A DNA stretch of 64,000 bases from Streptomyces fulvoviolaceus. Its GTDB lineage: Bacteria > Actinomycetota > Actinomycetes > Streptomycetales > Streptomycetaceae. The first letter of the stretch is position 1. Each line of letters begins with the position of its first letter. Positions 26,402 through 35,030 of the stretch are shown here, one piece after another. The notes below the pieces were generated by a model, which ran no database searches, was not told the DNA's origin, and saw only the letters and a program-made list of their open reading frames with translations. The position numbers and the translations under genes were made by a program. The DNA is taken from contig NZ_JOEY01000002.1 of NCBI RefSeq assembly GCF_000718165.1, positions 1 through 64,000 on the forward strand. Direction: 5' to 3'.

Positions 26402-27520
26402 TCAGCCAGCCCTCCGGAACCGCGTAGTCCGATGAACCGGATCCGTATCGATCTTCGGAATCACGTGCTCGCCAATGAGGCGAATGGTCTGGAGGGTCTC
26501 CTCCTTGGGCACGCCGACGGGCAACCCGAAGCTGAGCTGATCCGCCCCCGCCTGCTCCCACCGCTTGCACTGCTGGAACACCTCGTCCGGATCCCCACAG
26601 ATCAACAACTCCTCCTCGATGAGGAGTTCGACGAACTCGGCGTTGTACTCGGGAAGCGTCTCCGGCCACACCGGAAACCCCTCGGGACGAGGAAACGTGT
26701 CGTGGTACCGGAACACCAGCGAGGGCAGATAGTGCAGCCCCCCGTTCACGGCAATGGAGATCGCCTCGGCGTGAGTCGGCGCACAGACGGCCGTCGTCGT
26801 CACCATCACGTTGTCGTTGACGAAGTCCCCGATCGGCTCGGCGTCCACAACAGCCGTCTTGTACTGCTCCAGCACCCACTCCATGTCGGAGACCTTCTGC
26901 ACGCTGAAGCCGAGAACCCCCAGCCCCTTCTTCGCGGCCATGGCGTACGACGGCGGCGACCCGGCGGCGTACCACATCGCGGGGTGCGACTTCCCGTACG
27001 GCTTGGGGAGGACCTTCCGCGGCGGCAGCTGCCAGTGCTTGCCCTGGAAGCCGACGTACTCGTCCTGGAGCCACATCTTGGGGAACTCGGCGATGGTCTC
27101 TTCCCAGATCTCCTTGGTGAAGTTCATGTCGGTGATGCCGGGAAGGAACCCGAGGATCTCGTGCGACCCGGCACCCCGCCCGCTGCCGAACTCGAAGCGG
27201 TTCTCGGTGAGATGGTCGAGCATGGCGACCTTCTCGGCGACCTTCACCGGGTGGTTGACCTGGGCAAGGGGGTTGAAGATCCCCGACCCCAGATGAATCC
27301 GCTCGGTGGCGTGCGCCAAGTACCCCAGGAACACATCGTTGGCGGAGAGGTGCGAGTACTCCTCCAGGAAGTGGTGCTCGGACGCCCAGGCGTACTTGAA
27401 GCCGGACCTGTCCGCCTGGATGACGTACTCGGTCTCCTCCATCAGCGCCTTGTGTTCGGCGAGCGGGTCGGTCTCGGCGCGCTTGCCCACGTATCCCTGT
27501 ACAAAGAGCCCGAATTCCAA
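26402..27520 (-). CDS. Luciferase-like flavin/F420 oxidoreductase
   Basis: 372 aa: MEFGLFVQGYVGKRAETDPLAEHKALMEETEY, WASEHHFLEEYSHLSAND, LAHATERIHLGSGIFNPL, LDHLTENRFEFGSGRGAGSHEI. Members of this group are FMN- or F420-dependent monooxygenases or dehydrogenases; the EHHF motif favours the FMN luciferase group. First gene of the operon with the amidohydrolase and ALDH. Two CTGAC-N5-GTCAG palindromes lie 25-107 bases upstream. Confidence 0.88.
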   Translation of the reverse strand: MEFGLFVQGYVGKRAETDPLAEHKALMEETEYVIQADRSGFKYAWASEHHFLEEYSHLSANDVFLGYLAHATERIHLGSGIFNPLAQVNHPVKVAEKVAMLDHLTENRFEFGSGRGAGSHEILGFLPGITDMNFTKEIWEETIAEFPKMWLQDEYVGFQGKHWQLPPRKVLPKPYGKSHPAMWYAAGSPPSYAMAAKKGLGVLGFSVQKVSDMEWVLEQYKTAVVDAEPIGDFVNDNVMVTTTAVCAPTHAEAISIAVNGGLHYLPSLVFRYHDTFPRPEGFPVWPETLPEYNAEFVELLIEEELLICGDPDEVFQQCKRWEQAGADQLSFGLPVGVPKEETLQTIRLIGEHVIPKIDTDPVHRTTRFRRAG

Positions 27521-27544
27521 GGAGGTTCACCGTCCCCTGTTGTT

Positions 27545-27561
27545 TCTGACGATCCGTCAGA
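27545..27561. promoter_or_regulatory. CTGAC-N5-GTCAG operator, site A
   Basis: TCTGACG-ATC-CGTCAGA, 7-bp perfect arms, 25 bases upstream of the luciferase-like gene start at 27520. Same core as six other sites in the window. Confidence 0.72.
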
Positions 27562-27608
27562 TTGGCGATCTGCCGCCGACTGTGGCACCGGGCGCCTGCA
27601 CCGTCAAT

Positions 27609-27627
27609 AGCTGACAACCAGTCAGCT
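27609..27627. promoter_or_regulatory. CTGAC-N5-GTCAG operator, site B
   Basis: AGCTGAC-AACCA-GTCAGCT, 7-bp perfect arms. It lies between the SDR stop and the luciferase-like gene, 64 bases from site A, so both probably serve the 27520 promoter. Confidence 0.68.
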
Positions 27628-27631
27628 GAGG

Positions 27632-28402
27632 TCACCCGATCGAAACCCCGGCCAGCCACCCTCCGTCGATCACGAACGGCTGCCCGGTGATGTAGGAGGA
27701 GTCGTCGCAGGTCAGGAACAGCGCGAGCGCCGCCACCTCCTCCGGCCGCCCGATCCGCCCGAGCGGCACGACCTTGCGATAGAACCGGTCGAGCCCCCGG
27801 GAGGCCTCCTCGCTGTCCATCGCCGGGTCCAGGACGGCCGGGTTGGACATCGCGGTGTCGATGGCCCCCGGGCACATCGCGTTGACCCGGATACCGCGCG
27901 GCGCCAGCTCCAGCGCGGCGACCCGGGTGAGCCCGAGGATCGCGTGCTTGGTGGCGGCGTAGGCACCCACGCCCGCCATCCCCGTCACCCCGGTGTAGGA
28001 GGCGGTGTTCACGATCGTCCCGCCATCGGACATCCGGGGCGCCACGGCCTTGATACCGAGGAAGCAGCCGACCTGATTGACGTTGACGATCTTCATGAAC
28101 TCGTCGAGGGGCGTGTCGAGAAGGGCGTTGAAGCGCAGGATCCCGGCGTTGTTGACGAGCCCGTCGACACGGCCGTGGGCGTCGATCACCGACTGCACAG
28201 CGGCCCGCCAGTCGTCCTCCCGGCTCACGTCGAGATGGACGTACAGCGCACCGATCTCCTGAGCCAGCCCCCGCCCCTGATCGTCGAGCACATCCGCCAC
28301 GACGACCTCGGCGCCCTCCTCCCGGAACAGCCGGGCCTCCTGCTCCCCCTGCCCGCGCGCCGCGCCGGTGACGAGGACGACGCGTCCGTCCAGCTTGCCC
28401 AT
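27632..28402 (-). CDS. Short-chain dehydrogenase/reductase
   Basis: 256 aa, classical SDR. NAD-site TGAARGQGEQEAR, NNAGIL, catalytic Ser in TIVNTASYTG and YAATKHA (Tyr-x3-Lys), PGAIDTAMS, ending GQPFVIDGGWLAGVS. The Asp in VVVADVLDD suggests NAD over NADP. Similar to steroid/cyclic-alcohol dehydrogenases; exact substrate unknown. AAGGAGA precedes the ATG. Third gene of the operon starting at 30570. Confidence 0.92.
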   Translation of the reverse strand: MGKLDGRVVLVTGAARGQGEQEARLFREEGAEVVVADVLDDQGRGLAQEIGALYVHLDVSREDDWRAAVQSVIDAHGRVDGLVNNAGILRFNALLDTPLDEFMKIVNVNQVGCFLGIKAVAPRMSDGGTIVNTASYTGVTGMAGVGAYAATKHAILGLTRVAALELAPRGIRVNAMCPGAIDTAMSNPAVLDPAMDSEEASRGLDRFYRKVVPLGRIGRPEEVAALALFLTCDDSSYITGQPFVIDGGWLAGVSIG

Positions 28403-28414
28403 GCGGCGGTCTCC

Positions 28415-29329
28415 TTAGAGGTGGGGGCCTATCCGGTCACCGAACGCGGCCATCTGGTCGGTGAGTTCGGCACGGCTGCGACTGCGGAAGCGCACCTGGA
28501 TCTGGTGGACGCCCATCGCGCGGTAGGCGCGCAGGGACTCGGCGAGCGCGTCGGGCGGGCCGGTGAGCGTACGGCGGCCGACGTCCCAGTCGGGCGTGCC
28601 GACGTAGAGCGGCTCGGCGATGGCGCCGATGGCGAACGGCCCCTGAATGGAGGCCTTTTCTCTGATGTCCCGGATCCGCTCGATCTGCGCGGGCAGCCGG
28701 TCCCGCGGATCGCCCTGCGGCAGCCAGCCGTCGCCCTTGAGCGCGGCCCGGCGTACGGCAGGGGGCGACGAGCCGCCGACCCAGAGCGGGACCTGGGTCT
28801 GTGCGGGGCGGGGCCGCTGGCCGAGGCCCTCGAAGTCGTAGAGCTTGCCGTGGTGTTCGGGGAACTCCTCGGGGCCGAGGGCCGCTTTGAGGGCGTCGAT
28901 GGACTCGTCGAGTACGGCCCCGCGCTGCCGGAAGTCGACCCCGAGCGCCTCGAACTCCTCCTGTACGTGCCCCGCGCCGACGCCGAGGACCAGCCGCCCC
29001 CCGCTGAGGTGATCGAGGGTGGCGTACTGCTTGGCGGAGAGGAGGGGATGCCGTAGCCCCACGACGGCCACATGACTGAGCAGCCGCACCCGCTCGGTCA
29101 CGCCCGCCAGGAAGGCGAGGGTGGCGACGGGGTCGTACCAGACCGTGCTCATCGCGGGCGCGAGGCGGCGTGGGATGGCGACGTGGTCGCAGGTGGCGAC
29201 GTAGTCGAAGCCCGCGCGTTCGGCGGCGCGGGCGATCTCGACGAGGTCGTCGGGACCGGCGCCGGCCTCCCAGGGTTCGGCGTAGATCGTGGACTGGGAC
29301 TGGACGGGGAGCTGGATGCCGTACTTCAT
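28415..29329 (-). CDS. LLM-class F420-dependent oxidoreductase
   Basis: 304 aa from ATG 29329, which overlaps the upstream stop (ATGA). MKYGIQLPVQSQSTIY, DYVATCDHVAIPRRLAPAMS, LDHLSGGRLVLGVGAGHVQEEFEALGV, PLWVGGSSPPAVRRAA. The CDHV and GAGH-QEEFEALG motifs fit F420-dependent dehydrogenases. Middle gene of the amidohydrolase - LLM - SDR operon. Confidence 0.9.
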   Translation of the reverse strand: MKYGIQLPVQSQSTIYAEPWEAGAGPDDLVEIARAAERAGFDYVATCDHVAIPRRLAPAMSTVWYDPVATLAFLAGVTERVRLLSHVAVVGLRHPLLSAKQYATLDHLSGGRLVLGVGAGHVQEEFEALGVDFRQRGAVLDESIDALKAALGPEEFPEHHGKLYDFEGLGQRPRPAQTQVPLWVGGSSPPAVRRAALKGDGWLPQGDPRDRLPAQIERIRDIREKASIQGPFAIGAIAEPLYVGTPDWDVGRRTLTGPPDALAESLRAYRAMGVHQIQVRFRSRSRAELTDQMAAFGDRIGPHL

Positions 29330-30570
29330 GCGCCGGTCCACAGTCCCTCGGAGGTGAGGCCCAGCAGCTCGATGGCATTGCCTCGTACGATCCGCTCGAC
29401 CACGTCCGCGTCCAGGTGCCCCATCTGCGCCTCACCGACCTCCCTGGACTTCGGCCAGGTGGAGTCGGAGTGGGGGTAGTCGGTCTCGTAGAGGACGTTC
29501 CCGATCCCGATGTCGTCGAGGTTGCGGAGGCCGAAGGCGTCGTCGAAGAAGCAGCCGTAGACATGCTCGGTGAAGAGTTCGGACGGCGGGCGGTGGACCT
29601 TGTCGGCGACGCCGCCCCAGCCGCGGTTCTCCTCCCACACCACGTCGGCGCGTTCGAGGATGTAGGGGATCCAGCCGATCTGCCCCTCGGCGTACATGAT
29701 CCTGAGGTTCGGGAAGCGCTCGAACTTGCCGCTCATCAGCCAGTCCACCATCGAGAAACAGCAGTTGGCGAAGGTGATGGTGGAGCCGACGGCGGGCGGG
29801 GCGTCGGCGGAGGTGGACGGCATGCGGCTCGACGAGCCGATGTGCATCGCGATGACCGTGCCGGTCTCGTCGCACGCGGCGAGGAAGGGGTCCCACTCGT
29901 CGGTGTGGACGGAGGGCAGGCCGAGGTGCGGGGGTATCTCGGAGAAGGCGACGGCACGGACGCCGCGGGCGGCGTTGCGCCGCACCTCCGCCGCCGCCAA
30001 CTCGGCGTCCCAGAGGGGGATGAGGGTGAGGGGGATGAGGCGTCCCTGGGCCGCCGGGCCGCACCACTCCTCCACCGTCCAGTCGTTGTAGGCCTGGATG
30101 CAGAGGAGCCCGAGCTCGTGGTCCTTGGCCTCGGTGAAGGTCTGGCCGCAGAAGCGGGGGAAGGTCGGGAAACAGACGGCGGACTGGACGTGGTTGACGT
30201 CCATGTCGGCGAGGCGCTGCGGGACGTCGTACGACCCCGGGCGCATCTGCTCGTAGGTGATGACCTCCAGCTTGATCTCGTCCCTGCTGTAGCCGACAGC
30301 GGTGTCGAGGCGGGTGAGGGGCCGCTTCAGGCCCTCGTACACCCACCAGTCGCCGAGGGGGCCGTCGTCGCTGCCGGGGGTGCCCATGACGGGCCGGAAA
30401 CGGCCGCCGAGGAAGGTCATCTCCTTCAGTGGCGCGCGGACTATGCGGGGGCCGGTGTCGAGGTACTTCTTCGGGAGGCGGTTCTGCCAGACGTCGGCGG
30501 GCTCAACGGTGTGGTCGTCGACGGAGATGATCTTCGGAAATGCCGCGTTGGTCTCCAAGTTGGTCTCCAT
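29326..30570 (-). CDS. Amidohydrolase_2 family metal-dependent hydrolase
   Basis: 414 aa from ATG 30570. TIM-barrel signatures of the ACMSD/Amidohydrolase_2 group: IISVDDHTVEP (metal site), AMHIGSSSR (His), NLRIMYAEGQIGWIPY, VLYETDYPHSDSTWP (Asp). Relatives decarboxylate or hydrolyse ring-derived acids in aromatic and polycyclic catabolism. ATG 30570 is chosen over GTG 30579 because TACCGT ends seven bases before it, giving a leaderless mRNA. First gene of a three-gene operon. Confidence 0.88.
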   Translation of the reverse strand: METNLETNAAFPKIISVDDHTVEPADVWQNRLPKKYLDTGPRIVRAPLKEMTFLGGRFRPVMGTPGSDDGPLGDWWVYEGLKRPLTRLDTAVGYSRDEIKLEVITYEQMRPGSYDVPQRLADMDVNHVQSAVCFPTFPRFCGQTFTEAKDHELGLLCIQAYNDWTVEEWCGPAAQGRLIPLTLIPLWDAELAAAEVRRNAARGVRAVAFSEIPPHLGLPSVHTDEWDPFLAACDETGTVIAMHIGSSSRMPSTSADAPPAVGSTITFANCCFSMVDWLMSGKFERFPNLRIMYAEGQIGWIPYILERADVVWEENRGWGGVADKVHRPPSELFTEHVYGCFFDDAFGLRNLDDIGIGNVLYETDYPHSDSTWPKSREVGEAQMGHLDADVVERIVRGNAIELLGLTSEGLWTGA

Positions 30571-30577
30571 GGCGCCC

Positions 30578-30606
30578 ACGGTAGCGCCGATCTGACGACC
30601 CGTCAG
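30578..30606 (-). promoter_or_regulatory. Leaderless promoter with CTGAC-N5-GTCAG operator, site C
   Basis: Reading leftward, CTGACG (30606-30601) stands at -35, TACCGT (30583-30578) at -10 with 17-base spacing, and ATG 30570 follows after seven bases. The operator CTGAC-GACCC-GTCAG (30592-30606) covers the -35, so a bound repressor would block RNA polymerase. Confidence 0.7.
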
Positions 30607-30790
30607 CTATGCGGGCGGAGGCCGGCCCTGGTCGTTCCTGTGCGGTTGTGTGCGAGGCCAGGTGTGGGGCTTGCGTGAGGGCCTTGTGATATCCCGCGCG
30701 TCTACCTGTGATCACGCTCTCCACAGCTGACGCATCTGCCATGAACAAGGCAAACTGGCGGTGTTGTAAACAGGCCCTAGGGGGACGGCG

Positions 30791-33772
30791 ATGGACGGTG
30801 TACCGCGAGTGCCAGAGGTGCCGCGCGTGCCGGAGCAGAGGCGTCCCGGCTCGTCGACCGATACGGCGGAGCCGGCGGCGGCCCTGCGCTTCAGCGTGCT
30901 CGGACCGGTGCGCGCCTGGCGCGACGAGGAGTCACTGAACACCGGTTCTCCCCAGCAACGCGCCCTGCTCGCCGCCCTGCTGCTGCGCGAGGGCCGCACC
31001 GCGACCGCCGCCGAGCTGATCTCCGCCCTGTGGGGCGAGGAGCCCCCGGACCAGGCCCTGGCCGCGGTGCGCACATACGCCTCCCGGCTCCGGAAGGTCC
31101 TGGACCCCGGCGTCCTGGTCAGCGAGTCCGGCGGCTACGCCATCCGCGGCCTGCGCGAGGGCGCCCTGGACCTGGCGACGGCCCAGGACCTGGCGACGGA
31201 GGCGGAGAAGGCGAAGAACGCCGGGGATCTGTGCCACGCGCGTGACGTCCTCGGGCGCGCCCTGGCCCTGTGGGACGGCGAGGTGCTGGCGGGGGTGCCG
31301 GGCCCGTACGCGGAGGCCCAGCGGGTCCGCCTCGAGGAGTGGCGGCTCCAACTCCTGGAGACCCGCCTGGACATGGACCTGGAGCAGGGCTGCCACGCGG
31401 AGGCCGTGTCGGAGCTGACGGCGCTGACGGCGGCGCACCCCCTGCGGGAGCGGTTGCGCGAGCTGCTGATGCTGGCGCTGTACCGCAGCGGCCGGCAGGC
31501 GGAGGCGCTGGCGGTGTACACGGACACGCGGCGCCTGCTGGCGGACGAACTGGGCGTGGACCCGCGGCCGGGCCTGCGGGAGCTCCAGCAGCGCATCCTG
31601 CAGGCGGACCCGGGCCTGGCGGAACCGTCGGCCCCGCGCGCCGAGCCTGCCGCGGCCCCGGTCCGCCCGGCACAACTCCCGGCCACGGTCCCGGACTTCA
31701 CCGGCCGCGCGGCCTTCGTCTCGGAGCTCGGCGAGGTCCTGGCCTCGGCGGAGGGCCGCGTGATGGCGGTCTCGGCGCTGGCGGGGATCGGCGGCGTGGG
31801 GAAGACGACCCTCGCGGTCCATGTGGCCCACCAGGCCCGATCGGCCTTCCCCGACGGGCAGTTGTACGTCGACCTCCAGGGTGCGGGGTCGAGGGCGGCG
31901 GAACCGGAGACGGTGCTGGGGGCGTTCCTGCGCGCCCTCGGCACGGCGGACTCGGCGATCCCCGACTCGCTGGAGGAGCGGGCGGCGCTGTACCGGTCGG
32001 TGCTGGACGGCCGTCGGGTGTTGGTGTTGCTGGACAACGCGCGGGACGCGGCCCAGGTACGTCCGCTGCTGCCGGGGACCGAGGGCTGCGCGGCGCTGGT
32101 GACGTCACGCGTCCGCATGGTGGATCTCGCCGGGGCCCATCTGGTCGACCTGGACGTGATGTCCCCCGAGGAGGCACTCCAGCTCTTCACGAAGATCGTG
32201 GGTGAGGAGCGGGTCGGCTCGGAGCGGAAGGCCGCGCTGGACGTCGTCGCGGCCTGCGGCTTCCTGCCGCTGGCGATCCGCATCGCCGCGTCCCGGCTCG
32301 CGGCCCGCCGTACGTGGACGGTGTCGGTGCTCGCGGCCAAGCTGGCCGATGAACGGCGTCGCCTGGACGAGCTGCAGGCCGGTGACCTCGCCGTCAAGGC
32401 CACCTTCGAGCTGGGATACGGCGCCCTGGAGCCGGCCCAGGCCCGCGCGTTCCGGCTGCTGGGCCTGGCGGACGGCCCGGACATCTCGCTGGCGGCTGCG
32501 GCGGCCGTACTGGACCTGCCCGTCGAGGACACCGAGGACCTGCTGGAGTCCCTGGTGGACACGTCGTTGCTGGAGTCGGCGGCGCCCGGCCGGTACCGGT
32601 ACCACGATCTGGTGCGGCTGTACGCGCGGTCCTGCGCGGAGCGGGACGAGTGGCCGCCGAGCGATCGGGGGGCGGCGCTCTCCCGGTTGCTGGACTTCTA
32701 CCTGGCCACGGTCGCGGGGGTCTATCTGATCGAGCGGCCCGGGGACCGGCTGGTGGATCCTCTGGCCACGCCGGGATATCCGGGGCTGAGGTTCTCGGAC
32801 CGGCACGCGGCGCAGGACTGGCTGTACGCCGAGGCGGTCTCCCTGCTGGCCTGCGTGCGGCAGTCCGCTCAGCCCGACACACTCCGGCGCGCCGTCGACG
32901 TGCTGTGGGCGGCGGTCGACCTGGCCGAGTCGGGCACGAACTCCAAGGAGTACGAGGCGGTCGCCGCCCGCCTGCAGGAGGTCGCACACGAGGAGAAGGA
33001 CCCGCGCGCGGAGGCCCGGGCCCTGATCACCCTGGCGTACGCCCACAGCGTCACGGGCCGCTTCGACCTCGCCGACGAGGAAGCCGGCCAGGCCCGCGAA
33101 CTGACCACCGCCTCCGACGATCCGCTGGCCAGCTGCTGGTCGTCGAACGTCGGTGGCGCGGTCGCGATGTACCAGGGCCGGTACGAGGACAGCGAACAGC
33201 ACTTCATCCGTGCCATCGAGAACTTCCGTGCCGTGGGGGACCGCCCGGGAGAGGCGAGCGCCCTGTGCAACCTGTCGCGCACCCACCTCGCCACCGACCG
33301 CACCCGCAGCGCGGTGGCCATGGCCCAGCAGGGCACGGCGATGTACGACGACATGGGGCACGCGCTGAAGGGGGCCAACGGCCGCTACGCGCTCGGCCTC
33401 GCCCTCACCCGGAGCGGGAAGCTGGCCGAGGCGACCGAATGCCTCCAGCAGGCACTCCGGGTGTTCCAGGACAGCCGGCAGCGCCTCTGGGAGGGGATGA
33501 CCGTCTTCCGCCTCGCCGAGCTCGACCTCACGGCCGGGCGTCCGGCGCAGGCGGCGGCCAACGCCGAGATGGCGCTGACGCTGCTGCGGGGCATCGGCGG
33601 GGACTGGCGGCACGGCAACGTCCTGACGGTGCTCGGACGCGCCCTCAACTCGATCGGCCAGCTCGGCCGGGCCCAGGTGTGCTGGCGGGAGGCCCTCGAC
33701 ATCTTCGAGGGCCTCAAAGCGCCGGAAGCGGACGAGGTCAGGGGCCTGCTCAACCCGGCGGCGGTCGCCTGA
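30791..33772 (+). CDS. afsR: AfsR, SARP-family pleiotropic regulator
   Basis: 993 aa, the length I recall for S. coelicolor AfsR. Domains: winged helix (about 30-105, LRFSVLGPVRAWRDEE), BTAD (about 112-255, ALALWDGEVLAGVPGPYAEA), NB-ARC ATPase (about 300-600; P-loop GIGGVGKTT, RVLVLLDNARDAAQVRPLLP), helical/TPR region to the end. AfsR is phosphorylated by AfsK and activates afsS, raising secondary metabolism. The linked afsS-like gene downstream and afsK 12.5 kb away support the assignment. AGGGGGA precedes the ATG. Confidence 0.93.
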   Translation: MDGVPRVPEVPRVPEQRRPGSSTDTAEPAAALRFSVLGPVRAWRDEESLNTGSPQQRALLAALLLREGRTATAAELISALWGEEPPDQALAAVRTYASRLRKVLDPGVLVSESGGYAIRGLREGALDLATAQDLATEAEKAKNAGDLCHARDVLGRALALWDGEVLAGVPGPYAEAQRVRLEEWRLQLLETRLDMDLEQGCHAEAVSELTALTAAHPLRERLRELLMLALYRSGRQAEALAVYTDTRRLLADELGVDPRPGLRELQQRILQADPGLAEPSAPRAEPAAAPVRPAQLPATVPDFTGRAAFVSELGEVLASAEGRVMAVSALAGIGGVGKTTLAVHVAHQARSAFPDGQLYVDLQGAGSRAAEPETVLGAFLRALGTADSAIPDSLEERAALYRSVLDGRRVLVLLDNARDAAQVRPLLPGTEGCAALVTSRVRMVDLAGAHLVDLDVMSPEEALQLFTKIVGEERVGSERKAALDVVAACGFLPLAIRIAASRLAARRTWTVSVLAAKLADERRRLDELQAGDLAVKATFELGYGALEPAQARAFRLLGLADGPDISLAAAAAVLDLPVEDTEDLLESLVDTSLLESAAPGRYRYHDLVRLYARSCAERDEWPPSDRGAALSRLLDFYLATVAGVYLIERPGDRLVDPLATPGYPGLRFSDRHAAQDWLYAEAVSLLACVRQSAQPDTLRRAVDVLWAAVDLAESGTNSKEYEAVAARLQEVAHEEKDPRAEARALITLAYAHSVTGRFDLADEEAGQARELTTASDDPLASCWSSNVGGAVAMYQGRYEDSEQHFIRAIENFRAVGDRPGEASALCNLSRTHLATDRTRSAVAMAQQGTAMYDDMGHALKGANGRYALGLALTRSGKLAEATECLQQALRVFQDSRQRLWEGMTVFRLAELDLTAGRPAQAAANAEMALTLLRGIGGDWRHGNVLTVLGRALNSIGQLGRAQVCWREALDIFEGLKAPEADEVRGLLNPAAVA

Positions 33773-33801
33773 ACCCGCTCGTCGGGCCCGCCGGGGGGCG
33801 G

Positions 33802-33819
33802 CGTTCATCGTTCGTTTAT
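33802..33819 (+). promoter_or_regulatory. AfsR-box-like direct repeat
   Basis: CGTTCAT at 33802 and CGTTTAT at 33813 are heptamers exactly 11 bases apart, the spacing used by SARP regulators, and close to the CGTTCA-type repeats bound by AfsR at the afsS promoter of S. coelicolor. They lie between afsR and afsS. Confidence 0.6.
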
Positions 33820-33822
33820 CGC

Positions 33823-33851
33823 GGCCCGGCACTCTCGTTTCGTGTCGGGCC
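33823..33851. terminator. afsR terminator hairpin
   Basis: GGCCCGGCAC pairs with GTGTCGGGCC (ten pairs, one G-U) around a 9-base loop, 50 bases after the afsR stop. Confidence 0.65.
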
Positions 33852-33991
33852 GTCGCGTCGGGGGGCAGACGGAACGGCACCTGGCCGGCCCTTAAAGTGA
33901 ACCGGCCTCAAGATCTGTCCGGCAGTCCTCGGGGGAGTTGCCGGGCAGATCTTGGTCATCCATCGCACAACACTTCAGGGGAGAGCGCGAG

Positions 33992-34165
33992 ATGAGCGAC
34001 GAGACCAGCACCGACAACATCCACGTCACGGACGAGCCGACCACCGAGGCCGACGCCTCCACGGACAACATCCACGTCACGGACGAGCCGACCACGGCGA
34101 CCGCCAAGGCCACCGGCACGGATGTCGGCACGGACAACATCCACGTCACGGACGAGGACGCCTGA
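33992..34165 (+). CDS. afsS: AfsS-like repeat peptide
   Basis: 57 aa, acidic, MSDETSTDNIHVTDEPTTEA... with three copies of TDNIHVTDE at residues 7-15, 24-32 and 47-55. S. coelicolor AfsS is a 63-aa 'sigma-like' peptide next to afsR with repeats built on T-x-DNH. Here the repeat core is DN-I-H, a noticeable variant. GGGGAGAG precedes the ATG and a 13-bp terminator follows. AfsS acts downstream of AfsR by an unknown mechanism to stimulate antibiotic production and the starvation response. Identity rests on position, size and repeat style. Confidence 0.82.
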   Translation: MSDETSTDNIHVTDEPTTEADASTDNIHVTDEPTTATAKATGTDVGTDNIHVTDEDA

Positions 34166-34183
34166 CCCTTCTCGCACGGGGAT

Positions 34184-34220
34184 CGGCCGCGGTGGCGCGG
34201 AGGGGGAGCCACCGCGGCCG
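34184..34220. terminator. afsS terminator hairpin
   Basis: CGGCCGCGGTGGC and its exact complement (13 bp) around an 11-base loop, 18 bases after the afsS stop. Confidence 0.85.
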
Positions 34221-34320
34221 AGGTATGTCCGGAGTCAGAGTGCGACGACCCGGACTGCCTCTCCGCACAACTTCGTCATGTCGTCTTCGTCGGACGTGTA
34301 GAGCACGGCGTGCCCACCCC

Positions 34321-34911
34321 TCACTCCGCCTCCGCCAGCTCGCACCACACCGTTTTGCCCGCCACCCCCTGCTCCACGCCCCATCGCACGGCGACCGCGT
34401 CGAGCAGGGCGAGTCCGCGACCGGCCTCGTCGTCGCCCGTGGCGTGCAGGAGGACGGGGAGAGCCCGGGCATCGGGGTCGGTGACCTCGACGCGGATCCG
34501 GCCGCCGTCCACGCGGGCCACCCGCACCCGCACCGGCACCCCCTCCCCCACGTGCCGGATCACGTTGGCGACGAGCTCGGTGACGCACAGCTGGACGTCG
34601 GCACAGGGCTCGCCCAGATGCCGGCGTACGGCGCGACGCAGGCCCGGGACCGCTTCGGGGGCGGCGAGAAGGTCGAGGTCCAGAACCCCGCGCCCCCGCA
34701 GGACGGCCAGCAGTCTGCGCGCCGTCGCGGTGTTGCAGTTGCCGAGTGCGACCAGTCCCGCCGGAGGCCGGTACGTACCGGCGAAGCCCGGCAGGTCCAC
34801 GCGGAGGGACGGCAGCGTGATGCCGTGTGCGGCGAGGGCGTCGCGGAGTTCCTCGACGCAGAGGGTTGTGTCGTAGACACCGTGGGGCTGGGTGGGGGGA
34901 TGTGGAGGCAC
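34321..34911 (-). CDS. HATPase_c ATP-binding protein (RsbW-like)
   Basis: 196 aa. The C-terminal two thirds is a GHKL ATPase: LRRAVRRHLGEPCADVQLCVTELVANVIRHVG (N-box), EVTDPDARALPVL (G1-like), DDEAGRGLALLDAVAVRWGV (G2), GKTVWCEL. The N-terminal third is an extension with Cys residues (CVEELRDALAAHG, LGNCNTATARRLL). Such proteins are commonly divergent partners of XRE/DUF397 pairs and may act as anti-sigma-like kinases. Start GTG 34911, divergent from the XRE gene at 35031. Confidence 0.85.
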   Translation of the reverse strand: MPPHPPTQPHGVYDTTLCVEELRDALAAHGITLPSLRVDLPGFAGTYRPPAGLVALGNCNTATARRLLAVLRGRGVLDLDLLAAPEAVPGLRRAVRRHLGEPCADVQLCVTELVANVIRHVGEGVPVRVRVARVDGGRIRVEVTDPDARALPVLLHATGDDEAGRGLALLDAVAVRWGVEQGVAGKTVWCELAEAE

Positions 34912-35030
34912 GGTTCCGGGGGCCTTCCTGTGCGTTCTGTGATGAATCAGTCACACAGTGGCGTGAAGCCGCGTACCGTAAAAGGGCTTTCGACTACGCA
35001 AGCGCAACTGGCAAACGGCGGTGATGAGTT

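Noticed and set aside
33992..34165. RiPP or other modified-peptide precursor
   Set aside because: The repeats suggested multiple core peptides, but no modifying enzyme is nearby; position beside afsR and size fit AfsS.
33992..34165. Short CRISPR-like repeat array
   Set aside because: The repeated DNA is in frame and codes for the peptide repeat; spacers are not constant in length and there are only three units.
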